From assembly GCA_905198865.1 (NCBI GenBank), contig CAJKEB010000009.1, positions 1 through 49,642 of the forward strand: 49,642 bases of DNA, given 5' to 3'. The notes beneath the pieces are model-generated. The model saw only the letters and a list, made by a program, of their open reading frames with translations. It was not told the DNA's origin and searched no databases. Each line of letters starts with the position of its first letter. Positions within the stretch are counted from its first letter, which is position 1. Source of the DNA: an uncultured Eubacteriales bacterium. Its GTDB lineage: Bacteria; Bacillota; Clostridia; Monoglobales; Monoglobaceae. Position numbers and translations under genes: made by a program. Shown in pieces: positions 16,935-25,850 of this stretch.

Positions 16935-17495
16935 TTAATTATTCCGGATTTTTTGCAGCTGTCTGCTGAATGCCTTGTTGGTCATAAGAACATAAATCAG
17001 ATAGCCCTCTATGCTTCCGATGATGATGTAGGTCGGTATTCTTAAAAGAATAAGCGAAATCGGATGGCGGTAGTACACATAAAGACCTATCGACTTGATT
17101 ATAACCGAGCCGACAAGGTGCGCCAGTCCGACTGCTGCCAAAATTCTGAGCTTCGGCTTGTCCGCAAAGCAGTAGAACGAAACCAGTCCCGAAATAAGAC
17201 CGATAGAAGCTGCGCCAACAGTGATTATCGGATTGATTGAATAGCCTACGATAATGCAGCCGATGATGTCAGCCGCTGCGCCGACCAGAGTTCCGATAAT
17301 GGGACCGAACATAATTCCTGCCATGAGAATAGTTAAGTTTTCAAAGCTGAAACGCAGCGGACCCATAGTGAATGACAGCTGCTTGCCGAGGACGATACTC
17401 AGGGCAATGAACATTGCCGACACGAGTAATACTTTGAGACTTACGAACATACGAATTCCGCCGTAAGCTTTTAAATCTTTGTTTGAATTTAACAT
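16935..17495 (-). CDS. folT: Folate ECF transporter S component
   Basis: This is the substrate-binding membrane subunit of an energy-coupling-factor transporter; it needs a shared EcfA/A'/T module encoded elsewhere. The 186-aa protein has about 5-6 hydrophobic segments. It carries the folate-family motif around GPLRFSFENLTILMAGIMFGP (here split: GPLRFSFENL, then MAGIMFGPIIG), plus GAAADIIGCIIVG and LRIPTYIIIGSIEGYL. I start it at the ATG at 17495, which has AAAGGAG at about 10 nt; an upstream in-frame GTG at 17522 lacks a ribosome site. The THF aptamer in the leader independently supports folate as substrate. Confidence 0.93.
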   Translation of the reverse strand: MLNSNKDLKAYGGIRMFVSLKVLLVSAMFIALSIVLGKQLSFTMGPLRFSFENLTILMAGIMFGPIIGTLVGAAADIIGCIIVGYSINPIITVGAASIGLISGLVSFYCFADKPKLRILAAVGLAHLVGSVIIKSIGLYVYYRHPISLILLRIPTYIIIGSIEGYLIYVLMTNKAFSRQLQKIRNN

Positions 17496-17575
17496 AAAAA
17501 AACAGACTCCTTTCAACCTCACTCATATAGCAAGGAAAGAAGACTGCATAAAACAGAATTATAACTTTGCTGTAT

Positions 17576-17662
17576 GAAGCGGGATGCAAAACACGAACCG
17601 CAAGCCCGAAAGGCCTTTCGTTTGTCCGACAACTCCCCGTTCGGACAACACTTAACGCTCGC
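17576..17662 (-). ncRNA. THF (tetrahydrofolate) riboswitch, folT motif
   Basis: On the minus strand the leader reads GCGTTAAGTG, then a perfect 8-bp stem TTGTCCGA/TCGGACAA around ACGGGGAGTTG, then AACGAA, a GC-rich hairpin, GCGGT and GCATCCCGCTT. These segments and their order match the known THF aptamer from memory, including the GGGA loop able to pair with TCCC as a pseudoknot. The aptamer ends about 80 nt before the folT ATG. CTTTCC in that gap could pair with GAAAGGAG at the ribosome site, suggesting translational control; that pairing is inference. Confidence 0.9.
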
Positions 17663-17685
17663 ATTTTTACTCTTCATTAAGATTT

Positions 17686-17691
17686 ATTATA
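17686..17691 (-). promoter_or_regulatory. -10 box of the folT-folC promoter
   Basis: TATAAT on the minus strand lies about 24 nt before the start of the THF aptamer, a suitable distance for a leader transcript. The region is very AT-rich and I could not define a -35 box. Confidence 0.45.
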
Positions 17692-17799
17692 AATTTATTT
17701 TTTTACGTAATTTATATTTTTGTTACTAAATTTTACATAATTCGCAATCAGCAACGCAAACATTATAACACATATATTTTATTTGTCAATAGTGTAGGG

Positions 17800-19473
17800 C
17801 TATTTTATATAAGATTTTAAGAATTCACTGAACTCATTTGCGGGAAGGGGTGTGCTAAAGTGATAGCCCTGAACGGTGTCGGGGAAATACTTTTGTACGA
17901 CCTCAAGCGATTCGAGGCTGCCTACTCCCTCAACGCACAGCTTTATATCAAGCGAACGGCAAAGCTCGGTCAGGTGCTTTAATATATTTTCGTCAACTTT
18001 ATTCTGAGCAATTTGAAGTACAAAGTTCTGGTCAACCTTGACCCAGTCGACAGGCAGCATTTTCAGCGAATTAAGCGAAGCGTTGCCCGTACCGAAGTCG
18101 TCAAGAGCTATTTCACAGCCCATTTCGCTGATAGTGTTTACAAACTTTTTGACATCGTTATAGTTCTTTATCTCATATGTTTCCGTTATCTCAAAAATAA
18201 CGTCTCCGGGGCTTAAATTATTCTTTGCAATCTCGTCTTGAATAAACAGCGGAAGACCGTAATCATAAATCTGAGGTACGGCTATATTTATATTGATGTG
18301 CATATCGGGCAGGGATTTTTTCCACTCTGCAAGCTGACTTAGGGCGAGCCTGATTATATGTCTGCCGAGCGGCACTATAAGCCCGGTCTTTTCGAGCGAC
18401 TTAACCATCTCCTCGATACTCACCTGCTTTGAAAGCGGGTTGTTCCAGCGGAGCAGAGCTTCCGCAGAACGAAGCTCGTTTGTTTCGGGATTGATAATCG
18501 GCTGATAATACAGACAGAATGAGCCGATATTGTTGTTTACGCATCTGTTGAGCTCCGATACAAGGCGCTTGTTTTCCTTTGCAAGATTGTAACTGTTCTC
18601 TGAGAAGAAAACAGGTCTGTCTGTGATGGAGTTTTCTCTTGCGTATTCAGTGCAGTGCAGCATTTGCTGGTATAATTCGTCAAAATCGGACGCGCTTATA
18701 TCATCAACCATAACAGCCCCGCTGTGTAAGTGTACGCCGCTTACGTTAAGCTCATCGTCAGATTTAAGTATGCGCTTATAGTCCGAGTTTATATTTTCAA
18801 ACAGCCTTTCAAAATCCGCACTCTCAGCCTTGCGGTCGTATATGACAAAGTGGTTTCCGCCGCGGTATACGGCGCACTTAGGCGGCACCAAAAGACTGAT
18901 TACATCAGCAAGAAGCGAAATCAGCCTATTTCCCGTTTTGTAGGAATATACTGAATTGAGCGCGACTATATCCGCGATAGTAATATCCATTATACCGCCT
19001 GCCAGCTTGCCGTTGTTGATTTCGTCAAGCATATGGCGGTTGAATTCATAAGAGCTTAAAAGACCGGTTCTGAAGTCAACGCGTTCACCTTTGCCGAGCG
19101 CGGCGACAATACCTATAAAGACATATGGCTTGCCGTCCGATGTGCGGCTCATATTGCCGCGGCACTGAACCCATATGTATTCACCGTGCTTATTCTTTAT
19201 TCTGTAGTCGCATATGTGATAGTCCTTTTCGTTATTTAACAGCTTTTCAATATCACAGGTGTATTCATCAACATCATCGGGATGTATGCGGCTGCGCCAA
19301 AGGCTTTCGACATCATACGAGGCGCATTTGCTTGGCATTCCAAAGTCACGGACTGTTGAGTCCGACCAGATTGTTTCGCCCGATACAAAGTCCGAAATAA
19401 ATATATAGTCATCAGTGCTGGCAGACAGCGCATTAAATAAAATCATTACTTCATTATTGAAAAAGTTGCTCAT
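17800..19473 (-). CDS. PAS-degenerate GGDEF-EAL protein (c-di-GMP phosphodiesterase)
   Basis: This 557-aa cytoplasmic signalling protein has no membrane segment. Residues about 10-125 form a PAS/PAC sensor domain (SLWRSRIHPDDVDEY; GEYIWVQCRGNMSR). Residues about 130-290 are a GGDEF-like domain whose signature is GGNHF (205-209), so cyclase activity should be lost. Residues about 305-555 form an EAL domain with EAL at 338-340, EITE at 428-431, DDFGTGN at 458-464, KVD at 479-481, VEG at 514-516 and QGYHFSTPLP near the end. All catalytic groups appear intact, so it probably hydrolyses cyclic di-GMP in response to a PAS-bound signal. It is transcribed alone from a good minus-strand promoter. Confidence 0.9.
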   Translation of the reverse strand: MSNFFNNEVMILFNALSASTDDYIFISDFVSGETIWSDSTVRDFGMPSKCASYDVESLWRSRIHPDDVDEYTCDIEKLLNNEKDYHICDYRIKNKHGEYIWVQCRGNMSRTSDGKPYVFIGIVAALGKGERVDFRTGLLSSYEFNRHMLDEINNGKLAGGIMDITIADIVALNSVYSYKTGNRLISLLADVISLLVPPKCAVYRGGNHFVIYDRKAESADFERLFENINSDYKRILKSDDELNVSGVHLHSGAVMVDDISASDFDELYQQMLHCTEYARENSITDRPVFFSENSYNLAKENKRLVSELNRCVNNNIGSFCLYYQPIINPETNELRSAEALLRWNNPLSKQVSIEEMVKSLEKTGLIVPLGRHIIRLALSQLAEWKKSLPDMHININIAVPQIYDYGLPLFIQDEIAKNNLSPGDVIFEITETYEIKNYNDVKKFVNTISEMGCEIALDDFGTGNASLNSLKMLPVDWVKVDQNFVLQIAQNKVDENILKHLTELCRSLDIKLCVEGVGSLESLEVVQKYFPDTVQGYHFSTPLPANEFSEFLKSYIK

Positions 19474-19512
19474 AATTCAATCCCTTATTTTTTATTATAG
19501 TTTGTTATAAAT

Positions 19513-19541
19513 ATTTTACAATAAACTTCAAAAATTTTCAA
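19513..19541 (-). promoter_or_regulatory. Sigma-A promoter of the EAL gene
   Basis: On the minus strand, TTGAAA (19541-19536), a 17-bp spacer and TAAAAT (19518-19513) form a good vegetative promoter 40 bp from the start codon. Confidence 0.65.
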
Positions 19542-19621
19542 GTAAAATGTATAAAAATATAGAAATTTATTATTTGCCCGGTACAAATAATATTTAAGTG
19601 AAATATATATGATTAATTCGC

Positions 19622-19650
19622 TTGATTTTTTTGGGAATTTGTAGTAAGAT
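19622..19650 (+). promoter_or_regulatory. Putative promoter of the nudF-to-PBP2 operon
   Basis: TTGATT (19622-19627), 17 bp, TAAGAT (19645-19650) lies 66 bp before nudF and diverges from the EAL promoter. The -10 is imperfect. It may drive the eight-gene run ending at the 28.6-kb terminator. Confidence 0.5.
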
Positions 19651-19715
19651 ATAAATTAGATTATTATGTGTTTATGTTAAAATACGATGATTGATGATTA
19701 AGGAAGTGTCATAGT

Positions 19716-20252
19716 ATGATATTTGAAGAAAAAACTGCGTCAAGCGAAGAAATATTCAGCGGCAGAATTGTGAAGCTCAGAGTGGATAAGGTAAAAATGC
19801 CGAAGGGCAATCTTGCAGTTCGTGAGATTGTCGAACACCCCGGCGGTGTAGGAATTGTCGCTGTGACGGACAATGATGAGATTATTATGGTTAAGCAGTT
19901 CAGAAAGCCGGTTGAAAAACCGATTTACGAAATCCCCGCCGGTAAGCTGGACGAGGGCGAGGAACACAGAACCTGCGGAATCAGAGAGCTTGAGGAGGAG
20001 ACCGGGTACAAGGCGAAGAACTTTGAATATCTTGGGTTTATGTATCCGTCGCCCGGATTTTGCGATGAGGTCACACATGCTTATCTTGCGACCGGTCTGG
20101 TTAAAGGCGAAGTTCACCTTGACCCTGACGAGTATCTTGATGTGGAATATATTCCTATACAAAAAGTTAAAGAAATGATTATGAATAACGAAATAAACGA
20201 CGCTAAGACAATCTTTGGTGTGTTCAAGGCTTTGGAAATACTGAAGAAATAA
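19716..20252 (+). CDS. nudF: NUDIX hydrolase, ADP-ribose pyrophosphatase type
   Basis: The enzyme is predicted to hydrolyse ADP-ribose to AMP and ribose 5-phosphate. The 178-aa protein has a full Nudix box from G76 to Y98: GKLDEGEE, then RELEEETGY, with the metal-binding REXXEE. An N-terminal beta segment (EEIFSGRIVKLRVDKVKMP) is typical of the ADPRase subfamily, as are EHPGGVGIVAV and the proline-containing MYPSPGFCDE after the box. AAGGAAG precedes the ATG. It is the first gene of the division and shape operon, 27 bp before zapA. Confidence 0.9.
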   Translation: MIFEEKTASSEEIFSGRIVKLRVDKVKMPKGNLAVREIVEHPGGVGIVAVTDNDEIIMVKQFRKPVEKPIYEIPAGKLDEGEEHRTCGIRELEEETGYKAKNFEYLGFMYPSPGFCDEVTHAYLATGLVKGEVHLDPDEYLDVEYIPIQKVKEMIMNNEINDAKTIFGVFKALEILKK

Positions 20253-20279
20253 TTACCCCAGTATTCGGGAGGTTATATT

Positions 20280-20879
20280 ATGGAAAATACAAAAGTTGAA
20301 GTTAAAATAAATAATATGGAATATACCATTGTCAGTAACGAGACGGAGGAGTATGTTCAAAGAGTTGCTCTGCTTGTCAACAAAAAGATTGCTGAGGTCA
20401 AGGGACAGGACAGCCATCTGAGTACCGCAATGCTTGCGGTCATGGCGTCGATGAACCTGGCTGATGAACTGCTTAAAAGTGACATGACCGTTGATAATCT
20501 GCGTAATGAAATGAGTACTTATATGGACGAAGCTCAAAGAAACGGCGCAGAGCTTGAGAGCAAAAAGCTTGAGGTTGAGAATTTGAAAGAGGAGCTTCAC
20601 AAGCTCGAAATCGAGCTTGCCAAGCGCGAGACAGAGCTTGAAAACCTGCGCAGCAGACCGTATTCGTCCGCTTCGAGCGCACATTCTTCGGCTTCGTCTG
20701 CCCAAGACTCGTACACAAAATCGGCAAGCCCGTATCAGAATACGCCGGGCGAAAGACCAATGTTAAACACAGCCTCGGCTTCTGTTGTAAGGCAAGCGGC
20801 AGTACAGAACAAAGCTCCGCAGCCGGACAGGGTTAAGTATCCCCAGGCTTCGGCAATGGATAAGTACCGTAAAAAGTAA
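20280..20879 (+). CDS. zapA: Cell division protein ZapA
   Basis: ZapA stabilises the FtsZ ring by bundling protofilaments. Residues 1-90 form the ZapA domain (KVEVKINNMEYTIVSNETEE, RVALLVNKKIAEVK, LSTAMLAVMASMNLADELL). A charged coiled coil follows (about 85-125, repeated EL/KL/EN heptads). The last 70 residues are a Ser/Ala/Pro-rich, probably disordered tail. At 199 aa it is longer than the usual ~100-aa ZapA because of this tail. It sits between nudF and the U32 peptidase and just upstream of maf-mreBCD, a placement common in Clostridia. The ATG follows GGGAGG at 8 nt. Confidence 0.9.
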   Translation: MENTKVEVKINNMEYTIVSNETEEYVQRVALLVNKKIAEVKGQDSHLSTAMLAVMASMNLADELLKSDMTVDNLRNEMSTYMDEAQRNGAELESKKLEVENLKEELHKLEIELAKRETELENLRSRPYSSASSAHSSASSAQDSYTKSASPYQNTPGERPMLNTASASVVRQAAVQNKAPQPDRVKYPQASAMDKYRKK

Positions 20880-20881
20880 TT

Positions 20882-23053
20882 ATGGGTGATAATACATTAA
20901 ATTATAAAGGCATAAGCCGAAATAATCCGCCGGAGCTTCTGGCTCCGGCAGGCAATGCGGAGTGTCTTGCCGCCGCCGTTTCGATGGGAGCGGACGCGGT
21001 TTATCTGTCCGGCAGGGAATTCGGCGCAAGAAGCTACGCCGATAATTTTGACTTAAGTCAGCTTAAGGAGGCAGTGAGGTTCTGCCATTTAAGAGGCGTG
21101 AAGGTTCATGTGACGGTAAACACGGTAGTCGGAGATAAGGAGCTGAGCGGACTGCGCGAATATCTTCTGTACCTCGATGAAATAGGCGCAGACGCGTTGA
21201 TAATTCAGGATTTGGGCGTTCTGAGGCTTGCGAAGGAACTCGGCATAAGGCCGCAGCTTCATGCCAGCACACAGCTCACCGTTCACAGTCTTGCAGGCGC
21301 AAAAAGCGCTGTACGGCTCGGATTTGACAGAATAGTGCTATCGCGTGAGCTGGATTTTGAGAAGATAAAGTATATATCCGAAAACTGTGGTGCGGAAACC
21401 GAGATTTTTATTCACGGCGCAATGTGTATGTCGTATTCGGGTCAGTGCCTGATGAGCAGTATGCTCGGCGGACGAAGCGGAAACCGCGGTAAGTGCGCTC
21501 AGCCATGCAGACAGGCGTATAAGTGTGACGGAAAGCCGGCAAAATTCTGCCTCAGCTTAAAGGATATGTCGCTTGCAGACCGCCTTGATAAGGTTATAGA
21601 GAGCGGCGTGACATCGCTTAAAATAGAAGGGCGCATGAAAGGCCCGGCGTATGTCGGCTGTGTAGTCAAGACATATGCCGACTGCCTGAGAGAAAACAGA
21701 AAACCGACCCAAAAAGAAGCCGAAAGAATGAACCGTATATTCTACCGCGGCGGTCAGTCGTCAGGCTATTTTGATAACAAAATCGGCACCGATATGTTCA
21801 CGTTTAATAAGCCCGACAATCCGTACAAGAGCGGCAGTGAGGCGGTTGCTGACGAAATTTTAAGCGAGATTGAGACAAGGCGTGACAGCTTTAAAATAGC
21901 GCTCCGCGGCGAGATAGAAATCGCGCCGGAAAGACAGATAAAAATGAATATTTACGGTGACGGTTTTTCCGCCTCGGTATCGGGGGATAATATAATCGAA
22001 GCCGCAGCCTCAAAACCGGTGACAGAGGAAACCGTGTTGCGCCAACTGAAAAAGACGGGCGGCAGCGTTTTTGAGTTTGGTGATATAGAAGTTAAGATTC
22101 TGGACAATTCGTTTGTTCCGCTGAGCGAGCTTAACGCTATAAGGCGCAGAGCGCTTGAAGCAGCGGAGAGTATAATACTACGAAAGGCGCGGCCTTTGGG
22201 CAGGGTGAGAAATCTGTGTAGCTCTGATAATCCTGTGCCTGATGAAAAACCGAAAAAGTCCGGCTTCACTGTTTCAGTTGCCGATATAACGCAGTACAGA
22301 GCGGTAATCAAATTCGAGACTGAAAGCAGTGCCGAATTTATATATATTTCTGTTCCGCAGCATGTTCTGCTATCCCATACGGATGAGTTTTTAAGCAGAC
22401 ATGACCGAATAGTAATTGAACCGCCTGCTATTGTCAGCGACAGTGAATACGGCGAATACTTAAGCGGTCTGAGAGTGCTTAAGGAGCTGGGCTTTAATAA
22501 ACTGCGTGTGCACAATATCGCGGGCTTTCAAAATGATTTGGGCTTTGAGCTGTTTGGCTCATGGCGACTTAATATAACAAACAGTATGGCTGTGCGCGAG
22601 TGTGCAGAAAGCGGTGTCGGCACGGTTATGCTGTCACTTGAGCTGAGTTTGCCGCAGATAAGGGATATAGCAAAGGAGTCTTGCGTTCCCGTTGAGGTGC
22701 TGGCGTACGGCTATGCTCCGCTGATGACAACCGAGAATTGTATAGTTAAAAACCTTGATGAAAAAATCTGTCCGTGCGGCAAAGAGACAAAATATATGAC
22801 CGACAGGCTCGGCAAACGCTTTCCGATTATGCGTGACGGCGAAAGCTGCAGAAGCGTACTGCTTAACTCATGTCCCGTGTTTACGGCGGATAAGCTCAGT
22901 GATTTAATCAAAACCGGAGCTGATTTAATAAATCTCAGATTCTCTGTTGAGTCACCGGAGACGGTCAGACAGGTGTGCGGCGCTTATTTCGGATTAAATG
23001 ATTACAGAATAGGCGAGTTCACACGCATGCATTTATATAAAGGGATAATATAA
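20882..23053 (+). CDS. Peptidase U32 family protein
   Basis: This 723-aa member of the U32 family begins PELLAPAGNAECLAAAVSMG and DAVYLSG, the family signature. It contains the cysteine-rich segment IHGAMCMSYSGQCLMSS and GNRGKCAQPCRQAY that probably binds an Fe-S cluster. The C-terminal third matches the extended (DUF3656-bearing) form, with further cysteines in CIVKNL and KICPCGKE. E. coli relatives RlhA and TrhP perform rRNA or tRNA hydroxylation using prephenate, so an RNA-modifying role is more likely than proteolysis. The ATG follows the zapA stop by 2 bp with no clear ribosome site, implying translational coupling. Confidence 0.88.
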   Translation: MGDNTLNYKGISRNNPPELLAPAGNAECLAAAVSMGADAVYLSGREFGARSYADNFDLSQLKEAVRFCHLRGVKVHVTVNTVVGDKELSGLREYLLYLDEIGADALIIQDLGVLRLAKELGIRPQLHASTQLTVHSLAGAKSAVRLGFDRIVLSRELDFEKIKYISENCGAETEIFIHGAMCMSYSGQCLMSSMLGGRSGNRGKCAQPCRQAYKCDGKPAKFCLSLKDMSLADRLDKVIESGVTSLKIEGRMKGPAYVGCVVKTYADCLRENRKPTQKEAERMNRIFYRGGQSSGYFDNKIGTDMFTFNKPDNPYKSGSEAVADEILSEIETRRDSFKIALRGEIEIAPERQIKMNIYGDGFSASVSGDNIIEAAASKPVTEETVLRQLKKTGGSVFEFGDIEVKILDNSFVPLSELNAIRRRALEAAESIILRKARPLGRVRNLCSSDNPVPDEKPKKSGFTVSVADITQYRAVIKFETESSAEFIYISVPQHVLLSHTDEFLSRHDRIVIEPPAIVSDSEYGEYLSGLRVLKELGFNKLRVHNIAGFQNDLGFELFGSWRLNITNSMAVRECAESGVGTVMLSLELSLPQIRDIAKESCVPVEVLAYGYAPLMTTENCIVKNLDEKICPCGKETKYMTDRLGKRFPIMRDGESCRSVLLNSCPVFTADKLSDLIKTGADLINLRFSVESPETVRQVCGAYFGLNDYRIGEFTRMHLYKGII

Positions 23054-23071
23054 GTATTTAAGAGGTAGTAT

Positions 23072-23662
23072 ATGAAATTGATTTTGGCGTCAGGTTCACC
23101 GCGGCGGCGTGAGCTGCTCGGAAACCTTGGCTTAAGCTTTGATATAATGATTGACAATTCAGAAGAGGAATTCGCCCGTGACGAGCATCCGTCGGAAACC
23201 GTCAAAAGGCTTTCTATGCAAAAGGCGTTGAATATTGCCGACAGGGCGGACGGAGACGCGGTTGTCATAGGCGCAGATACCGTCGTTTCGATTGACGGCA
23301 AAATCCTCGGCAAGCCGAAGGACGAAGCAGAGGCGGAGGAGATGCTCAGACGCTTGTCCGGACGGACAAACACGGTTTATACCGGTCTGGCTCTGGTAAA
23401 CAAATCGTCCGGCAGGACAGTCAGCGACTTTGAGGCGACCGATGTGAAGTTCAGGCAGCTTAGCGATGATGAGATTAAAGCATATGTCAGATCCGGCGAG
23501 CCGATGGACAAGGCCGGGGCATACGGTATACAGAATCTCGGCGCTTTGCTGATTGAAGGGATTGACGGTGACTATTTTAACGTTGTCGGTCTGCCGCTGT
23601 GTAAGCTCGGCATAATTCTGGAGCGTGACTTTGGAGTAAATGTTCTGGTGTGTGCCGATTGA
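23072..23662 (+). CDS. maf: Maf-type nucleoside triphosphate pyrophosphatase
   Basis: This house-cleaning pyrophosphatase acts on dTTP/UTP or modified nucleotides. The 196-aa protein starts LILASGSPRRRELL (residues 3-16), the diagnostic Maf motif. It has VIGADTVVSIDGKILGKPKD and a catalytic Asp in the ADT segment, then LSGRTNTVYTGLAL and GEPMDKAGAYGIQ. It sits 18 bp after the U32 gene and 15 bp before mreB, which matches the classical maf-mreBCD arrangement. Confidence 0.95.
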   Translation: MKLILASGSPRRRELLGNLGLSFDIMIDNSEEEFARDEHPSETVKRLSMQKALNIADRADGDAVVIGADTVVSIDGKILGKPKDEAEAEEMLRRLSGRTNTVYTGLALVNKSSGRTVSDFEATDVKFRQLSDDEIKAYVRSGEPMDKAGAYGIQNLGALLIEGIDGDYFNVVGLPLCKLGIILERDFGVNVLVCAD

Positions 23663-23677
23663 TTTGGAGGTAAGAAA

Positions 23678-24694
23678 ATGGCTATTGATTTGGGAATAGA
23701 TATGGGAACAAGCAGTATACAGGTGTATAATGCAGAGGAGGATAAGATAATCGCAAACGAGCCGACAGTTGTCGTAATTAACGAGAACCGTGAAATAGTT
23801 GCTGTTGGAGGCGAGGCAGAAGAAATGGCCGGCAAGACGCCTGAGGGCTACAGCGTTATCAATCCTGTGCAGGACGGCGGAATTACTAATTTTGATATGG
23901 CTGTCGGTCTGCTCAAAAAGCTTATAGAGGACGGTACGCATGCTGTTTTTTCCAAGATACGTGTTGCGGTCAGTACGCCGGCCGGCATAGGCGATGTTGA
24001 AAAACGTGCAATCGAGGAGGCGGTTATATCCGCCGGAGCCAAAGAGGTGTATCTGATTGAAGCGCCGCTTGCCGGTGCGATTGGCGCAGGCATTGACGTG
24101 ACTGAACCGAAGGGCTACGTAATCGTTGACGCGGGAGCGGGTACGACCGAAGTTGCGGTCGTATCTCTCGGTGGAACAGTTGTGTCCAAATCGGTACGCA
24201 GCGCCGGAAATGCCTTCAATAATGATATAATACAGCAGATAAAGAAGAAGTATAATATCGAAATAGCGCAGTCAACCGCTGAAAAGGTCAAGCTCCGTCT
24301 CGGCTCTGCAATCATCGGGCTTAACACTGATGTTGTTGAGGTAAAGGGCAAGGATATGTACAGCGGTGTGCCAAAGGGCGTTGTTATAAGTGCAAATGAG
24401 GTGAACAATGCGTTAAAGGACGATGTAAATACAATAATCGAGACTGTGCGCTGTGTGCTTGAGGAGACGCCTCCGGAGCTTGCGTCGGATTTGATTGAGA
24501 CAGGAATTATTCTGACGGGCGGCACGGGCAAGCTCCGTGGTCTCGGACGTCTTATAAAGAGTGTGACGGGAATAAACGTATATTTTGCAGAGGATCCGAT
24601 TTGCGCCGTTGCACGCGGAGCAGGCATTGCAATGCGCGGCAAGGGCGGCTTTGGAAATATTCTGACGCAGGTTACGCGGCGTAAAAATTATTAA
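23678..24694 (+). CDS. mreB: Rod shape-determining protein MreB
   Basis: This bacterial actin directs lateral wall synthesis. The 338-aa protein shows the phosphate-1 loop LGIDMGTSSIQVY, the phosphate-2 motif VIVDAGAGTTEVAVVSLGG and the adenosine motif GIILTGGTGKLRGLGRLI. The start is well set by GGAGGTAAGAAA before the ATG. It is followed directly by mreC, mreD and PBP2, so MreB is a better call than its paralogues Mbl or MreBH. The protein ends shortly after GGFGNILTQVTRRKNY. Confidence 0.94.
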   Translation: MAIDLGIDMGTSSIQVYNAEEDKIIANEPTVVVINENREIVAVGGEAEEMAGKTPEGYSVINPVQDGGITNFDMAVGLLKKLIEDGTHAVFSKIRVAVSTPAGIGDVEKRAIEEAVISAGAKEVYLIEAPLAGAIGAGIDVTEPKGYVIVDAGAGTTEVAVVSLGGTVVSKSVRSAGNAFNNDIIQQIKKKYNIEIAQSTAEKVKLRLGSAIIGLNTDVVEVKGKDMYSGVPKGVVISANEVNNALKDDVNTIIETVRCVLEETPPELASDLIETGIILTGGTGKLRGLGRLIKSVTGINVYFAEDPICAVARGAGIAMRGKGGFGNILTQVTRRKNY

Positions 24695-24712
24695 CAGTCA
24701 GGGGTGCGTGAT

Positions 24713-25810
24713 TTGAAGTTTATAAACGAACATAAAACGGCGGTTATCCTTTCCGGATGCGCTCTTTTGGTAATTGTGATACTTATTTATTTCGGAACTC
24801 ACAGCAGTAATCCGACAGCGGCCGAGGATGCGGTTATGACAACTGTGTCACCGGTTCAAAAATTCTTTAAGAACATAGGCAGAGGGGTTTATGACGTAAC
24901 CCATTGTCTGGGCGAGCTTAAGGAGCTTAGAATACAGAATAATGAGCTTTCGCAAAAGAATAACGAGCTTGAGGACAAAGTAAGGGATAACAGCGAACTG
25001 CTTGACGAGAATGACAGATTAAAGCGTATGCTTGAACTCAGACGCGATAACGAGGATTACGACCTCACGGCGTGTACAGTGATTGCGGACGAGCCGTCGA
25101 ACTGGTTCGCCTCGTTCACTATTGATAAGGGTAGAAACAGCGGAATTCAGGAGGGTCAGCCGGTTATTTCCGCCGATAACTCTCTTGTCGGAAAGATAAC
25201 GCGTGTCGGCACAAACTGGGCGGAGGTTATGACTGTTGTTGACCCCGGTTTTTCGGCAGGCGCGAAGATAGAACGCTCTCATGACATGGGTGTGGCTGAG
25301 GGCAGCAGTGAAATCAGAGAAAACAGACAGCTTTTGCTCTCGTACTTAAACCGCGAGACAGATATTGAACCCGATGATACGGTTCTGACTACCGGTCTCG
25401 GCGGAGTGTTCCCCGACGGCTTGAAAATAGGACGCGTTATCGAGGTGAAGGAGGATAATATAACCTCTCAGCGGTACGCGATAATTGAGCCGACCGCTGA
25501 CCTTAAGGACTTGCGTGAGGTGTTTGTCATAACCAACAACCTCGAGGTTGTTGCGGACAGAGAAAACGAAAACCTGAAAGCTGCGCGTGAGGATGCAGAG
25601 GCCGAACAGGACGAGATTGACAAAAAGGCAGCCGAGCAAAAGAAGAACGGTCGGCAGGACGAAGATACCTCGGACGAGGACAGCAGAAGCGATGAAGACG
25701 ATGACGAGGATTCAGAAGACGAGGACGATACGGATTCAAGGAGCAGTGCCTCCGGCAGAAGAAATAATTCAAGTAATTCGGATGATTCAGAGGACGAGTC
25801 TGAAGAATAG
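24713..25810 (+). CDS. mreC: Rod shape-determining protein MreC, acidic C-terminal tail
   Basis: MreC is a bitopic membrane protein that links MreB to the PBP2 elongation machinery. I start it at the TTG at 24713, with AGGGGTG 6 nt upstream; the GTG at 24704 overlaps that site. There is one membrane helix (AVILSGCALLVIVILIYFG), a coiled coil (about 70-108) and the beta-barrel MreC core up to about residue 280. The last ~80 residues are highly charged, first E/K/Q/R and then a run of Asp/Glu/Ser (DEDDDEDSEDEDD). That is far more acidic than a typical MreC end and would lie outside the membrane. Gene order makes the identity firm. Confidence 0.92.
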   Translation: MKFINEHKTAVILSGCALLVIVILIYFGTHSSNPTAAEDAVMTTVSPVQKFFKNIGRGVYDVTHCLGELKELRIQNNELSQKNNELEDKVRDNSELLDENDRLKRMLELRRDNEDYDLTACTVIADEPSNWFASFTIDKGRNSGIQEGQPVISADNSLVGKITRVGTNWAEVMTVVDPGFSAGAKIERSHDMGVAEGSSEIRENRQLLLSYLNRETDIEPDDTVLTTGLGGVFPDGLKIGRVIEVKEDNITSQRYAIIEPTADLKDLREVFVITNNLEVVADRENENLKAAREDAEAEQDEIDKKAAEQKKNGRQDEDTSDEDSRSDEDDDEDSEDEDDTDSRSSASGRRNNSSNSDDSEDESEE

Positions 25811-25850
25811 GTATTAAAATGACAGGAATTAATAAGGACAGGGATAAATT

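Noticed and set aside
23159..23941. 260-codon minus-strand frame over maf and mreB
   Set aside because: Antisense to two well-identified genes; composition is that of a reversed coding strand.
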